From NCBI GenBank assembly GCA_963973915.1, contig CAXBBM010000004.1, forward strand, positions 62,001-126,000: 64,000 nucleotides of DNA, given 5' to 3'. This stretch comes from Polycyclovorans sp002706265. Its GTDB lineage: Bacteria; Pseudomonadota; Gammaproteobacteria; Nevskiales; Nevskiaceae. Both the position numbers and the translations under genes were made by a program. The notes below the pieces were generated by a model. The model was given only the letters and a program-made list of their open reading frames with translations. It did no database searches and was not told where the DNA came from. The first letter of the stretch is position 1, and every line of letters starts with the position of its first letter. Positions 25,193 to 34,601 of the stretch are shown here, in pieces.

Positions 25193-26685
25193 CGGGCACC
25201 GGGCGCCGCACGTGGCGGCCGCAAATAGGGCACGTCATCGGGGTGTCGCTGCTGTGGCTGGCCGGCGATGTGCTGGCCTCGAACGGCATGAGCGCACCGG
25301 GCACCGGCGCGGTGCAACTGGGCATGGCCGGGGCCGGCACGGCCTTGGCCGCCGATGCCTCGGCCACCCTGCGCAATCCGGCTGCGGGGGCCTGGCTGGG
25401 CAACAGCCGCACGGCCGAACTCGGCATCGCCATTCCCGATGGTGGGTACCGCGCCGGACCGCGGGGTGACAACGCGCCGCTGGGATTGCTGGACGTAACC
25501 CCGGGACGCGCCACCTCGGTGACCGGCGTGTTTCCCATCCCCTCATTTGCCCGCAACTGGCAGTTGAACGACCGCACCGCAGTCGGCTGGGGATTCAGTG
25601 CCTCGGGGCTGAAGGCGCTGTCGAAGGCGGGTTCGGCCACCCTGGCGCGCGGCGTGCCGATCTTCGAAGCCCGCTGCGATGGCACCTTCGGGGGCGGGCA
25701 GCCGCTGTCGGCAGGCACCGACCTGACGCAGTTGTGCGGCGCCGGTGCCACAACCCTGGGGGTCGATCTGACCCAGCTCCTGGTATCTGCGCACTGGGCC
25801 CGCATGGTCTTGCCGGGCCTGTCGGTCGGCATTGCACCGGTGATTGCCGGGCAGCGCATTGAACTGAAAGGGCTTGGGGCATTCGCGACCTTCTCCAATT
25901 TTCAGGACCAGACGACCGACCGCGGGTTCGATTACGCCTACGGCGGCGGTGCCCGGATCGGCGTTCTGTGGGATACGGGTTACGGCATCGGGTTCGGCGC
26001 GGCGTATCAAACGCGGCTGTACCAGACCGATTTCGACAAATATCGCGGCGCGATCATCGGCGGATCACTGGACTTCGCCCCCACCCTCAACCTTGGTATG
26101 CAGGTGCACCTGAGGGACGGGCATCGCCTGTTTGTCGATTACGAACAGGTGCGCTACGGCGATGTGCGGCCCTTGGCGAACAGGGTGGAGCCGCAACGGT
26201 TTACAGACGTCTGCTTTGTCCCTCGGCTGATTTCGCGCAACCTGCCCAACCCGCCGGCGCTCGGGGCGTGTCTGGGCGCGCACGACGGCCCGGGATTTGG
26301 CTGGGACACGATCAATGTCTACAAGATCGGTTATCAGGGCAGCCGCAATCGGCTCTCGTGGCGGGCCGGCTACAGCTGGGGCGGCAATCCCGTGGTGCCC
26401 GACCAGGTGCTGCCGAAGATTTTTGCGCCCGCCATCACGGACCGCCATGCCGCGCTCGGCCTGTCCTGGCGGTTTTCATCTCAACTTGACCTGGGATGGG
26501 CCTTGATCTACGCGATCAAAAACACCACCCGCGAAACCAACACGCTCAGCAGTGCACGCCTCACCCTGTTTCAGGGTGAACCGCTGAGCTTCGACGTGGG
26601 CAAAGATCCCGCCGACCAGACGGTCGATACGCACATCAGCGTGTGGCAGTCTCAATTCAGCATGACTTGGCACCTGGGGCACTGA
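25189..26685 (+). CDS. FadL/OmpP1-type outer membrane transport protein
   Basis: A 498-residue outer-membrane beta-barrel of the FadL/TodX family for uptake of hydrophobic compounds. A signal peptide ends near residue 31 (VLA-SNG). The mature N-terminus GTGAVQLGMAGAGTALAADASATLRNPAA is the family hallmark: the N-terminal hatch and the NPA motif. Alternating hydrophobic strands and a final QSQFSMTWHLGH aromatic end fit a barrel. The ATG overlaps the marR stop, and the stop overlaps the following gene's start (TGATG). Its coupling to an RND exporter is unusual. Confidence 0.87.
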   Translation: MTGTGRRTWRPQIGHVIGVSLLWLAGDVLASNGMSAPGTGAVQLGMAGAGTALAADASATLRNPAAGAWLGNSRTAELGIAIPDGGYRAGPRGDNAPLGLLDVTPGRATSVTGVFPIPSFARNWQLNDRTAVGWGFSASGLKALSKAGSATLARGVPIFEARCDGTFGGGQPLSAGTDLTQLCGAGATTLGVDLTQLLVSAHWARMVLPGLSVGIAPVIAGQRIELKGLGAFATFSNFQDQTTDRGFDYAYGGGARIGVLWDTGYGIGFGAAYQTRLYQTDFDKYRGAIIGGSLDFAPTLNLGMQVHLRDGHRLFVDYEQVRYGDVRPLANRVEPQRFTDVCFVPRLISRNLPNPPALGACLGAHDGPGFGWDTINVYKIGYQGSRNRLSWRAGYSWGGNPVVPDQVLPKIFAPAITDRHAALGLSWRFSSQLDLGWALIYAIKNTTRETNTLSSARLTLFQGEPLSFDVGKDPADQTVDTHISVWQSQFSMTWHLGH

Positions 26686-27758
26686 TGACCTCTTACTCTC
26701 CTGGCTTGCTGGCCTGCGCACTGATCGTGACCGGCCTTGCAGCGTGCAGCGACCCCAGCCCCCACGCGGCGCGCACGCCCACCGAGCACGCGCTGCCCAC
26801 GCTGCAGGTGCACCCCGAACCGCTCGCCCTGCACTACCAGACCGTGGGCTCGGTGGTGTCTGACGAGCGCGTTGAAATCAGCTCGCGGCTGGCGGCCTAC
26901 GTGCGTGCGATCAACGTGCGTGAGGGCGAGGCCATCCGCCGCGGGCAGGTGCTTGTCCAGCTCGATGCCCGCGACCAGCAGGCCGCGGTGCAACAAGCCC
27001 AGGCCCAGCGCGCACTGCGCGAGGCCGCACTGCGTGATGCCGAACGCACGCTGGAGGACACCAGGACGCTGTTCAAGCGGGGGCTGGTGGCAGACGCCGC
27101 GCGGCGCCGGGCGCAACTGGAATATGACTCGGCCGAGCAGGCCCTGCGCGCCCAGGAAGCCGCACTGCGCGCAACCCAGGCGCAGCTGCGCTACACCGAG
27201 ATTGTCAGCCCGGTCGATGGCGTGGTCGCCAAGCGGCTCGCGCGCACCGGTGATCTGGTGACGCCGGGCCGCCCGTTGCTGGTGGTGGAATCGGACACGG
27301 CGCTGCTGTTCGAGACGGCGGCGGCGGAATCGCAGGTGCAGCACATCGCCGTGGGCGACGTGGCGCAGGTGAGCATTGATGCCACCGGACAGCGCTATCG
27401 GGCAACCGTGCTGCGGGTGGTGCCCTCGGGGGATCCGGTCACACGAAGGTTCATGGTGAAACTGCAATTGGACGATGCGGCGGGCCTCACGCCCGGCCTG
27501 TTCGGCCGCAGCCGCTTCAAGGTCGGCGAGACCGAGGGCCTGCGGGTGCCCGACACCGCGCTGGCGCAACGCGGTGGACTGACCGGCGTTTTCGTGGTCG
27601 ACGAGAACAACCGGCTCAACTACCGCTGGGTGCGCACCGGACGACGCGAAGACGGCCTGACCGAAATCACCGCGGGCCTCGACGCCGGAGAAACGATCCT
27701 GGCGCAGGTGCCCGAAACCGTGCGCGACGGCGATCGCCTGCAGCAGCAAGCACCGTAG
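26685..27758 (+). CDS. RND efflux periplasmic adaptor, lipoprotein
   Basis: A 357-residue membrane-fusion protein. The N-terminus is a lipoprotein signal (MTSYSPGLLACALIVTGLAAC), with cysteine at residue 21. Then come a lipoyl/barrel-sandwich half (INVREGEAIRRGQVLVQLDA), an alpha hairpin (about 85-160), the second lipoyl half (TEIVSPVDGVVAKRLARTGDLVTPG) and the beta-barrel. It bridges the inner-membrane pump and an outer-membrane channel. No TolC-like gene is present here. The start is the ATG overlapping the porin stop. An upstream frame extension from 26643 lies inside the porin gene and is rejected. Confidence 0.92.
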   Translation: MTSYSPGLLACALIVTGLAACSDPSPHAARTPTEHALPTLQVHPEPLALHYQTVGSVVSDERVEISSRLAAYVRAINVREGEAIRRGQVLVQLDARDQQAAVQQAQAQRALREAALRDAERTLEDTRTLFKRGLVADAARRRAQLEYDSAEQALRAQEAALRATQAQLRYTEIVSPVDGVVAKRLARTGDLVTPGRPLLVVESDTALLFETAAAESQVQHIAVGDVAQVSIDATGQRYRATVLRVVPSGDPVTRRFMVKLQLDDAAGLTPGLFGRSRFKVGETEGLRVPDTALAQRGGLTGVFVVDENNRLNYRWVRTGRREDGLTEITAGLDAGETILAQVPETVRDGDRLQQQAP

Positions 27759-27765
27759 GCCGGGC

Positions 27766-30700
27766 ATGCGCGAACGCAAACTCAACTCCGCCGGCCGGAT
27801 CGCAGACTACTTCATCGAGTCGAAGCTCACACCGGTGTTCGTGCTGTTCTGCCTCGCGGTCGGGTGGATTGCCGCGACCCTGACGCCGCGCGAGGAAAAC
27901 CCGCAGATTCTGGTCCCCGGTGCGGAGGTGATCTACGCCCTGCCCGGCCGATCCGCTGCCGAAGTGGACCGCCTGGTCGCGGCGCCGGTGGAACGTGCCC
28001 TGCGCGAGATCGAGGGCGTGGACCACACCTTTTCCACCTCGATGCAGGGGCTGGCGCAAGTTGCCGTGCAGTTCGACGTGGGCGTGGACAAGGAAAATGC
28101 CATGGTGCGCGTCTACCAGCGCATCAGCAGTGCCCAGGCACTGCTGCCGCCGGACGTCGCCCCGCCGCTGATCAAGCGGGTCGATGCCGACGACATTGCC
28201 GTTGTCACCGTCACGCTGGCCTCCGAGCGCTACGACGACTACGCGCTGCGCCGTCTGGCCGAGCGTGTTCTTGAAAGGCTCAACTCCATTCCCTCGGTAT
28301 CGCGGGTCGAACTGCACGGCGGCGCCTCACGCGAAATTCGCGTCGAGGCTGATCCCGCGCGGCTCGAAGCCTTCGGCCTGACCCTGAACGAGGGGCTGGC
28401 GGCACTGGCGGCCGGCAATACCGCCGCCGAAGTGGGCGACACCGTGCACGACGGGCAGAACCTGCGCGTGCAGTTGCGCGGCGAACTGCGGTCCGCCGAA
28501 GACGTGCGCCGGCTTGCGGTGGGCGTTCACGACGGCCAACTGATCTACGTTGACGATGTGGCGACCGTGCACGACGGCCCGGCGCAGCAGCGCGACGCCC
28601 TGGTGCGCCTGGGCTTCGGCCCGGGGGATCCGAGGATCGGGCAGTCCGCATCCGAGATGCCGGCGGTGACGATCTCGGTGGCCAAGAAGCCGGGAACCAA
28701 CGCGGTGACCACGGCCGAAGAGGTGCTGGCGGTGGTGGAGACCCTGCGCCAGCAGTTCATTCCGGCAGATGTGCACGTTGTCACCACGCGCGATGACGGC
28801 GTAAAGGCCAACGACACGGTCAACCACCTGCTGCGGGATCTGGCGGTGGCGATCAGCGCGGTGATCCTCACGCTGCTGCCGTTTCTGGGCCTGCGCTCGG
28901 GGCTGATCATCAGCTTCGTGCTGCCGTTGATCCTGTGCCTGACGTTGATGCTGGATCTGTTGACGGGCTTCACCGTGAACCGCATTTCGCTGTTCGCGAT
29001 GATCCTGTCGCTGGGCATGATCGTGGACGACAGCATCGTCGTGCTGGAGAACATCTACCGCAACTACCAGTTGCGTTCGGGTGTCGATCCACGTCGACAG
29101 GCGGTGCTGGCGGTCAACGAGATCGGGCCGCCAACGACCATTGCCACAATCTCGGTCGTCCTGGTGTTTGGCTCGCTGAGCCTGCTCACCGGCATGAACG
29201 GCGCTTACTTCGCGCCCATCTCGTTCAACGTGCAGGTCACCATGGCGCTGTCGCTGCTGCTGGCCTACATGATCGTGCCCTGGGCCTGCCATCGCTGGCT
29301 GCGTGGGCACGTCACGGCCCATGCGCACGATGACGCGTCTTCGGCGTCGCACCAGCGCTATTTCCGGATGCTGACGCCGCTGCTGCACAGCCGCCGACGT
29401 CGCTGGGCCTTCTATGCCCTGACCCTGCTCGCCCTGCTGGGCGCGCTGCTGCAGCCGGCGTGGCCGTTCATCCGGCCTGCCGGGGTCGGCGGGCCGCAAT
29501 CGGCCGGCAGCGTGATGATCGCCATCATGCCCAGGGAAGACCTGGGCCATTTCGGCATCACCCTCGACATGCCCGAGGGCACCCCCATCGAAACCACCGA
29601 CGAGGTCGCGCGTCGCGTCGGCGCATTACTGCGGCAACAGCCGGTGGTCGCCAACTGGGTGAGCTACGTGGGCCTGCCGCCGGTGGTGGACTTCGCCGGG
29701 CAGATTCGCGGGGCCGCGAACCGGCAGGCGCCCCACCAGGCCGAAATCACGGTCATGCTGCTGCACAAGCACGCGCGCAAGACGACCTCGACCGAGGTGA
29801 CCGAGGCACTGCGGGCCCAAACCACCCAATTGCAGGCCGACTATCCCGGTCTCGAAATCACGCTGCGCAACTCGCCCCCCGGGCCGCCCAGTCCGGCCAC
29901 GGTGATCGCCGAGGTCTACGGCGAGGATGCCGAAGTGCGGCGTCAACTGGTTGCCCAGGTGCGCGAACGATTCGCACAGACCTGGGGCGTGGTCGACATC
30001 TACGACTCTGAAGCGGCCGATGCGCCGCGCATCGATCTGAAGGTCGATCACGAGAAGGCGATGCTGTCGGGCGTCACCGCCACCGCCATCGAGCAGACCC
30101 TGCGCAACCTGATGGGCACGCGCGTCATCTCGGAGGCGCGCATCGAGGGCGAACGCGCGCCGGTGCCGATCCTGATCGAGGTGCCGCGCCGCCACGATCT
30201 CGATCCGCAGCAACTGGACCGGGTGCATGTCGCCAACGCCCAGGGTGAGCGCATTCCGGTGTCGGAGCTGGTGAAGCCGCACATGACGCACGTCGACAGG
30301 CCGATTCTGCGCAAAGACAACGAGCCCTACAGCTTCGTCGCGGCCGACGTCTCGGGCAGCGCGGCGGCCTACGTCATTCTCGACATGAACCAACACTTGG
30401 ACGGCCTGGATCTGCCGGATGGCGGCACGCTGAGCACCGGCAATCTGGGCCTGCGGGAGCAGGCGCCAAGCTCTCTGGACGGGTACCAACTGCTCTGGAA
30501 CGGAGAGCTGCGACTCACGCTCGACTCACTGAGGGAAATGAGCATGATCCTGATCGCCGGCCTGGCACTGATCTTCCTGCTGCTGGTGGCGACCTACCGG
30601 TCGTTCTTGCTCGCGACGCTGGCAATGACGGCGGTGCCACTGGGTTTCATCGGCGTCTTTCCGGGGCACTGGCTGCTCGGCATCGACTTCAGCATGGCCT

Positions 30701-31071
30701 CGGCCATCGGCGTCATCGCGCTGGCGGGCGTGGTCATCCGCAACTCACTGCTGATCATCGACTTCATCCGCGACTACCGGCAGGCGGGCCATCCACTGGA
30801 GGATGCCGTCAAACTCGCCGGCGCGGTCCGCTTCAGGCCGATCATGCTGTCAGCGCTGACCGTCGCGCTGGGCACGCTGATTCTCTACACCGACCCCATG
30901 TTTGCCGGGCTGGCCACCTCGCTGATCTTCGGCACCGTGACCTCGACCGCCCTCACGCTGCTGATCCTGCCAACCCTGTACTACCGCCTGGCCACCGCCC
31001 ACCCCCAGTGGCTGCCCGCCCCTGCCGCGGACGGCGACGCCGAGCAGCCGGACCCCCCGCCGGCGTCGTGA
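27766..31071 (+). CDS. RND efflux pump permease
   Basis: A 1101-residue proton-driven RND transporter of the AcrB/MexB superfamily. Two halves each have one membrane helix, a large periplasmic loop and a bundle of helices. The TM4 motif GMIVDDSIVVLENIYRNY carries the proton-relay aspartates. The porter domain begins at PGRSAAEVDRLVAAPVERALREIEGV. Length is slightly longer than AcrB. The closest general type is the single-adaptor HAE-1-like group, and the substrate is not predictable. It starts 7 bp after the adaptor gene. Confidence 0.93.
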   Translation: MRERKLNSAGRIADYFIESKLTPVFVLFCLAVGWIAATLTPREENPQILVPGAEVIYALPGRSAAEVDRLVAAPVERALREIEGVDHTFSTSMQGLAQVAVQFDVGVDKENAMVRVYQRISSAQALLPPDVAPPLIKRVDADDIAVVTVTLASERYDDYALRRLAERVLERLNSIPSVSRVELHGGASREIRVEADPARLEAFGLTLNEGLAALAAGNTAAEVGDTVHDGQNLRVQLRGELRSAEDVRRLAVGVHDGQLIYVDDVATVHDGPAQQRDALVRLGFGPGDPRIGQSASEMPAVTISVAKKPGTNAVTTAEEVLAVVETLRQQFIPADVHVVTTRDDGVKANDTVNHLLRDLAVAISAVILTLLPFLGLRSGLIISFVLPLILCLTLMLDLLTGFTVNRISLFAMILSLGMIVDDSIVVLENIYRNYQLRSGVDPRRQAVLAVNEIGPPTTIATISVVLVFGSLSLLTGMNGAYFAPISFNVQVTMALSLLLAYMIVPWACHRWLRGHVTAHAHDDASSASHQRYFRMLTPLLHSRRRRWAFYALTLLALLGALLQPAWPFIRPAGVGGPQSAGSVMIAIMPREDLGHFGITLDMPEGTPIETTDEVARRVGALLRQQPVVANWVSYVGLPPVVDFAGQIRGAANRQAPHQAEITVMLLHKHARKTTSTEVTEALRAQTTQLQADYPGLEITLRNSPPGPPSPATVIAEVYGEDAEVRRQLVAQVRERFAQTWGVVDIYDSEAADAPRIDLKVDHEKAMLSGVTATAIEQTLRNLMGTRVISEARIEGERAPVPILIEVPRRHDLDPQQLDRVHVANAQGERIPVSELVKPHMTHVDRPILRKDNEPYSFVAADVSGSAAAYVILDMNQHLDGLDLPDGGTLSTGNLGLREQAPSSLDGYQLLWNGELRLTLDSLREMSMILIAGLALIFLLLVATYRSFLLATLAMTAVPLGFIGVFPGHWLLGIDFSMASAIGVIALAGVVIRNSLLIIDFIRDYRQAGHPLEDAVKLAGAVRFRPIMLSALTVALGTLILYTDPMFAGLATSLIFGTVTSTALTLLILPTLYYRLATAHPQWLPAPAADGDAEQPDPPPAS

Positions 31072-31172
31072 CCCGAGGCGCCGCAGGCGCGCGTTGACGA
31101 CCGCCCCTCGAAACGGCCTGCACCCGGCGGGTGGCATAATTCGCGCCCTGTTTCGAACCGCCGATCGCCGCC

Positions 31173-33227
31173 ATGCGCCGCATCCTCGTCACCAATGCTC
31201 TGCCCTACGCCAATGGCGCCATTCACCTGGGTCATCTGGTGGGCTACGTGCAGGCCGACATCTGGGTGCGCTTCCAGCGGCTGAACGGGCACGAGGTGCA
31301 TTACGTCTGCGCCGATGACGCCCACGGCACGCCGATCATGCTGGCGGCTGAAAAGGCCGGCCTGGCGCCCGAGGCTTACATCGAAGACGTGCGTCAGGCG
31401 CACATGGCCGACTTTGCCGACTTTGGCGTGGCCTTCGACCATTACCACTCCACCCACAGCCCCGAGAACGAGCGGCTGGCGCAGCTGATCTACACCCGCC
31501 TGCGCGACGCCGCGCACATCGCCCGGCGCAACGTGCGGCAACTGTTCGACCCCGAGCGGCAGATGTTTCTGCCCGATCGCTACATCAAGGGCGAATGCCC
31601 CAAGTGCGGCGCGGCCGACCAGTACGGCGACAACTGCGAAGTCTGCGGCGCGGCCTACGCACCCACCGACCTGAAAAACCCGCGCTCGGTGGTCAGCGGC
31701 GCCACGCCCGAGCTGCGGGACTCGGAGCACTACTTCTTCAAGCTCGGCGACTTCCAGAGCTTTCTGCAGGGCTGGCTGGGCGGCGACGTGGCCCATCCGT
31801 CGATCAAGGCCAAGCTGCGCGAGTGGTTCGAGGCGGGCCTGCGCGACTGGGACATCTCGCGCGACGCCCCGTATTTCGGCTTCGCCATTCCCGACGCGCC
31901 GGGCAAATACTTCTACGTGTGGCTGGACGCGCCCATCGGTTACATGGCCAGCTTTGCGGCCTTTCTGAACAACGACGACGCCCGCTTCGGCGCGTTCTGG
32001 AACGCCGACAGCCAAGCCGAGCTGCATCACTTCATTGGCAAGGACATCGTCAATTTTCACGGCCTGTTCTGGCCGGCAATGCTGAAAGGCGCCGGCTTTC
32101 GCACCCCCACCCAATTGCACGTCAACGGCTACCTCACCATCAACGGCCAGAAGATGAGCAAGAGCCGCGGCACCTTCATCCAGGCCCGCACCTGGCTGAA
32201 CCACCTGCCGCCCGAGGCGCTGCGCTACTACTTCGCCGCCAAGCTCGGCAGCGGCCCGGAAGACCTGGACCTGAGCCTCGACGACTTCGCCGCCCGGGTG
32301 AACAGCGACCTGGTCGGCAAGTACGTGAACATTGCCAGCCGCTGTGCGGGCTTCATCACCAAGCAGTTTGACGGCCAACTGGCGCCGCAACTGCACGACG
32401 CCACCCGGTTCAAGGCATTGGCCGCAGCGGCGCCCAAGCTGCAGGCGGCCTACGAGGCGGGCGAACTGGCCGCAGCGGTGCGCGAGATCATGCGCCTGGC
32501 CGACGAGGCCAACGGCGAGATCCAGACGCTGGCGCCGTGGAAGCTGGCCAAGCAGGAAGGCCGCGAGGCCGAGCTGCACGCCGTCTGCACCACCTTTCTC
32601 AACATCTTCCGCCAGCTCACCGTGTACCTGAAGCCCATCCTGCCCCAGCTTGCAGCGCAGGCCGAAGCCTTCCTTAACATTCCGCCGCTCACCTGGGCGG
32701 ATGCCGCCACGCCGCTGCTGGATCACCGCATCAATGTCTACGAGCCGCTCATGACCCGTATCGAAAAAACCCAGACCGAGGCCCTGCTGGCAGCCGAGGC
32801 GGCGAGCACGCCGGCCCCGGCGCCGGTGTCCGCAGCACCCGCCGCCACTCAGGCTGCCCCGGCTGCCCCGGCTGCCGCCGCAAAGGCTGACGACAGCGCG
32901 GTGATTTCCATCGATGACTTCACCAAGGTGGACTTGCGGGTGGCGCGCATCGTCGAGGCCGGCGCCGTCGAAGGCGCCGACAAGCTGCTGCGCCTGCAGC
33001 TCGACCTGGGGCCGCTGGGCACGCGGCAGGTGTTCGCCGGCATCAAGAAGGCCTATGACCCGGCGGTGCTGGTCGGCAAGCTCACCGTGTGCGTGGCCAA
33101 TCTGGCACCGCGCAAGATGAAATTCGGGCTGTCAGAAGGCATGGTGCTGGCGGCCAGCAACGACATGGCAGGCCCCTGCCTGCTCTGGCCGGACGCCGGC
33201 GCCGCGCCGGGCATGCGGATCAAGTAA
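31173..33227 (+). CDS. metG: Methionyl-tRNA synthetase
   Basis: A 684-residue class I synthetase that charges tRNA-Met. HLGH is at 18-21 and KMSKS at 327-331. The zinc knuckle in the connective peptide is CPKCGAADQYGDNCEVCG. An Ala/Pro linker near 540-570 leads to the C-terminal EMAP/Trbp dimerisation and tRNA-binding domain (DFTKVDLRVARIVEAG, LEGMVLAAS-like end). This is the long dimeric form typical of gammaproteobacteria. A CATAAT box 33 bp upstream may be part of its promoter. Confidence 0.97.
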   Translation: MRRILVTNALPYANGAIHLGHLVGYVQADIWVRFQRLNGHEVHYVCADDAHGTPIMLAAEKAGLAPEAYIEDVRQAHMADFADFGVAFDHYHSTHSPENERLAQLIYTRLRDAAHIARRNVRQLFDPERQMFLPDRYIKGECPKCGAADQYGDNCEVCGAAYAPTDLKNPRSVVSGATPELRDSEHYFFKLGDFQSFLQGWLGGDVAHPSIKAKLREWFEAGLRDWDISRDAPYFGFAIPDAPGKYFYVWLDAPIGYMASFAAFLNNDDARFGAFWNADSQAELHHFIGKDIVNFHGLFWPAMLKGAGFRTPTQLHVNGYLTINGQKMSKSRGTFIQARTWLNHLPPEALRYYFAAKLGSGPEDLDLSLDDFAARVNSDLVGKYVNIASRCAGFITKQFDGQLAPQLHDATRFKALAAAAPKLQAAYEAGELAAAVREIMRLADEANGEIQTLAPWKLAKQEGREAELHAVCTTFLNIFRQLTVYLKPILPQLAAQAEAFLNIPPLTWADAATPLLDHRINVYEPLMTRIEKTQTEALLAAEAASTPAPAPVSAAPAATQAAPAAPAAAAKADDSAVISIDDFTKVDLRVARIVEAGAVEGADKLLRLQLDLGPLGTRQVFAGIKKAYDPAVLVGKLTVCVANLAPRKMKFGLSEGMVLAASNDMAGPCLLWPDAGAAPGMRIK

Positions 33228-33311
33228 TCCTCAGAACCTGCAGTGATAACGCCATGCAAAATGCGGTCACTTTCTTGTTGCATTGCAGCGCACGGCGCAT
33301 CCTAGAGCCCT

Positions 33312-33887
33312 ATGTCTGACGTGCTGCTCATCCTGCTGGGCGCGGTGCTGGTGCACAACTTCGTGTTGGTGCAGTTCCTTGGCCTGTGCCCGTTCATGGG
33401 TACCTCGAAGAAGGTCGAAACCAGTTCCGGGCTGGCGTTGGCCACCACCTTCGTCCTCACCCTGACGGCCGTGGTGACCCACGTCATCGACACCTGGGTG
33501 CTGGCCATTTTTGGCCTCGAATACCTGCGCACCATCGTGTTCATCGTGGTCATCGCCGGGGTGGTGCAGTTCGTCGAGATGGTGGTGCAGAAAACCAGCC
33601 CCCTGCTGTACCAGGTGTTGGGCATCTACCTGCCGCTGATCACCACCAACTGCATCGTGCTGGGCGTGGCGTTGATCAACGTGCGGCAGTCGTCAACCTT
33701 TCTGGAATCGGCCCTCACCGGCATCGGCGCCGGGCTGGGGTTCTCGCTGGTGCTGCTGCTGTTCGCCGGCCTGCGCGAACGCCTGGCCGTGGCCGACGTG
33801 CCTGAGTCGTTCCAGGGCGCGCCCGTCGCCCTCGTGACCGCTGGCGTCATGTCGCTGGCCTTTCTTGGCTTCGCAGGGCTCGCCTGA
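33312..33887 (+). CDS. rsxA: Electron transport complex subunit RsxA (RnfA)
   Basis: A 191-residue membrane protein with six predicted helices, first gene of the Rnf/Rsx operon. The complex couples electron flow between NADH and ferredoxin to ion movement, and in E. coli also keeps SoxR reduced. Conserved features are NFVLVQFLGLCPFMGTSKK and YLPLITTNCIVLGVAL, whose cysteines bind the intramembrane 2Fe-2S cluster shared with RsxE. The stop overlaps a small frame described next. Confidence 0.95.
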   Translation: MSDVLLILLGAVLVHNFVLVQFLGLCPFMGTSKKVETSSGLALATTFVLTLTAVVTHVIDTWVLAIFGLEYLRTIVFIVVIAGVVQFVEMVVQKTSPLLYQVLGIYLPLITTNCIVLGVALINVRQSSTFLESALTGIGAGLGFSLVLLLFAGLRERLAVADVPESFQGAPVALVTAGVMSLAFLGFAGLA

Positions 33888-34036
33888 TGCGAACTGCACC
33901 GACCCACGCGAACGGCCTTGCAGGTGACATGACCGCACCGACTCGCCTTGCGCGCATCCCCGCTGCGCGGGGCCCCTGCCCGGTGGCTCGCGGGCGGACC
34001 CGCTCGGCTTTCCCAGGGTTTGCAGGGCTGGCTTGA
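33887..34036 (+). other. 49-codon frame in the rsxA-rsxB gap ending in a copy of the rsxA tail
   Basis: An open frame whose ATG overlaps the rsxA stop (TGATG) and whose stop lies 4 bp before the rsxB ATG. Its last eight residues, FPGFAGLA, repeat the RsxA C-terminus FLGFAGLA, and the DNA there also matches imperfectly. The middle is Arg/Ala/Pro-rich with no recognised domain. It is probably an insertion with a partial duplication of the rsxA 3' end that happens to keep the reading frame and the coupling to rsxB. A genuine small protein is less likely. Confidence 0.35.
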
Positions 34037-34040
34037 TGCC

Positions 34041-34601
34041 ATGTTGACCGCGATCCTCACTCTGACGCTGCTTGCGGCCGCCTTTGGCGTGGTGCTGGGG
34101 TATGCCAGCGTGCGCTTCAGGGTCGAGGGCGATCCACTGGTCGACAAGATCGACAAGATTCTGCCGCAGACCCAATGCGGCCAGTGCGGCTATCCCGGCT
34201 GCAAGCCCTACGCCACCGCCATTGCCGGGGGCGACGCCGAGATCAACCAGTGCCCGCCCGGGGGCGAAGACGGGGTGCTCAAACTGGCCGAGCTGCTGGG
34301 GCGCGAGCCGATTCCGCTCAACGCCGAGAACGGCGTGGCCAAGACCGTCAAGACCCTGGCGCTGATTGACGAGGCGGTGTGCATCGGCTGCACCAAGTGC
34401 ATTCAGGCCTGCCCGGTCGACGCCATCGTCGGCGCCGCCAACCAGATGCACACGGTGATCGAAAGCCACTGCACCGGCTGCGAGCTGTGCCTGCCGCCCT
34501 GCCCGGTGGACTGCATCACCATGGAGCCGGTGGCCGACACGGTGAAGACCTGGCGCTGGCCGCAGCCACAGCAGCCGCAGCGCGAGCAGGAGGCCGCGTG
34601 A
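34041..34601 (+). CDS. rsxB: Electron transport complex subunit RsxB (RnfB)
   Basis: A 186-residue iron-sulfur protein with one N-terminal membrane helix. A 4Fe-4S domain with CGQCGYPGC-type cysteines is near 40-50 (DKILPQTQCGQCGYPGCKPYA). Two ferredoxin clusters follow at CIGCTKCIQACPVDAI and CTGCELCLPPCPVDCI. The ATG at 34041 gives the standard N-terminus. The longer frame from 33948 reads through the insertion and is rejected. The stop overlaps the rsxC GTG. Confidence 0.95.
   Translation: MLTAILTLTLLAAAFGVVLGYASVRFRVEGDPLVDKIDKILPQTQCGQCGYPGCKPYATAIAGGDAEINQCPPGGEDGVLKLAELLGREPIPLNAENGVAKTVKTLALIDEAVCIGCTKCIQACPVDAIVGAANQMHTVIESHCTGCELCLPPCPVDCITMEPVADTVKTWRWPQPQQPQREQEAA

Noticed and set aside
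30981..32726. 581-codon open frame opposite metG
   Set aside because: Antisense to the well-supported metG and the end of the RND gene. Composition (Gly/Val/Gln/His-rich) is that of a shadow frame.
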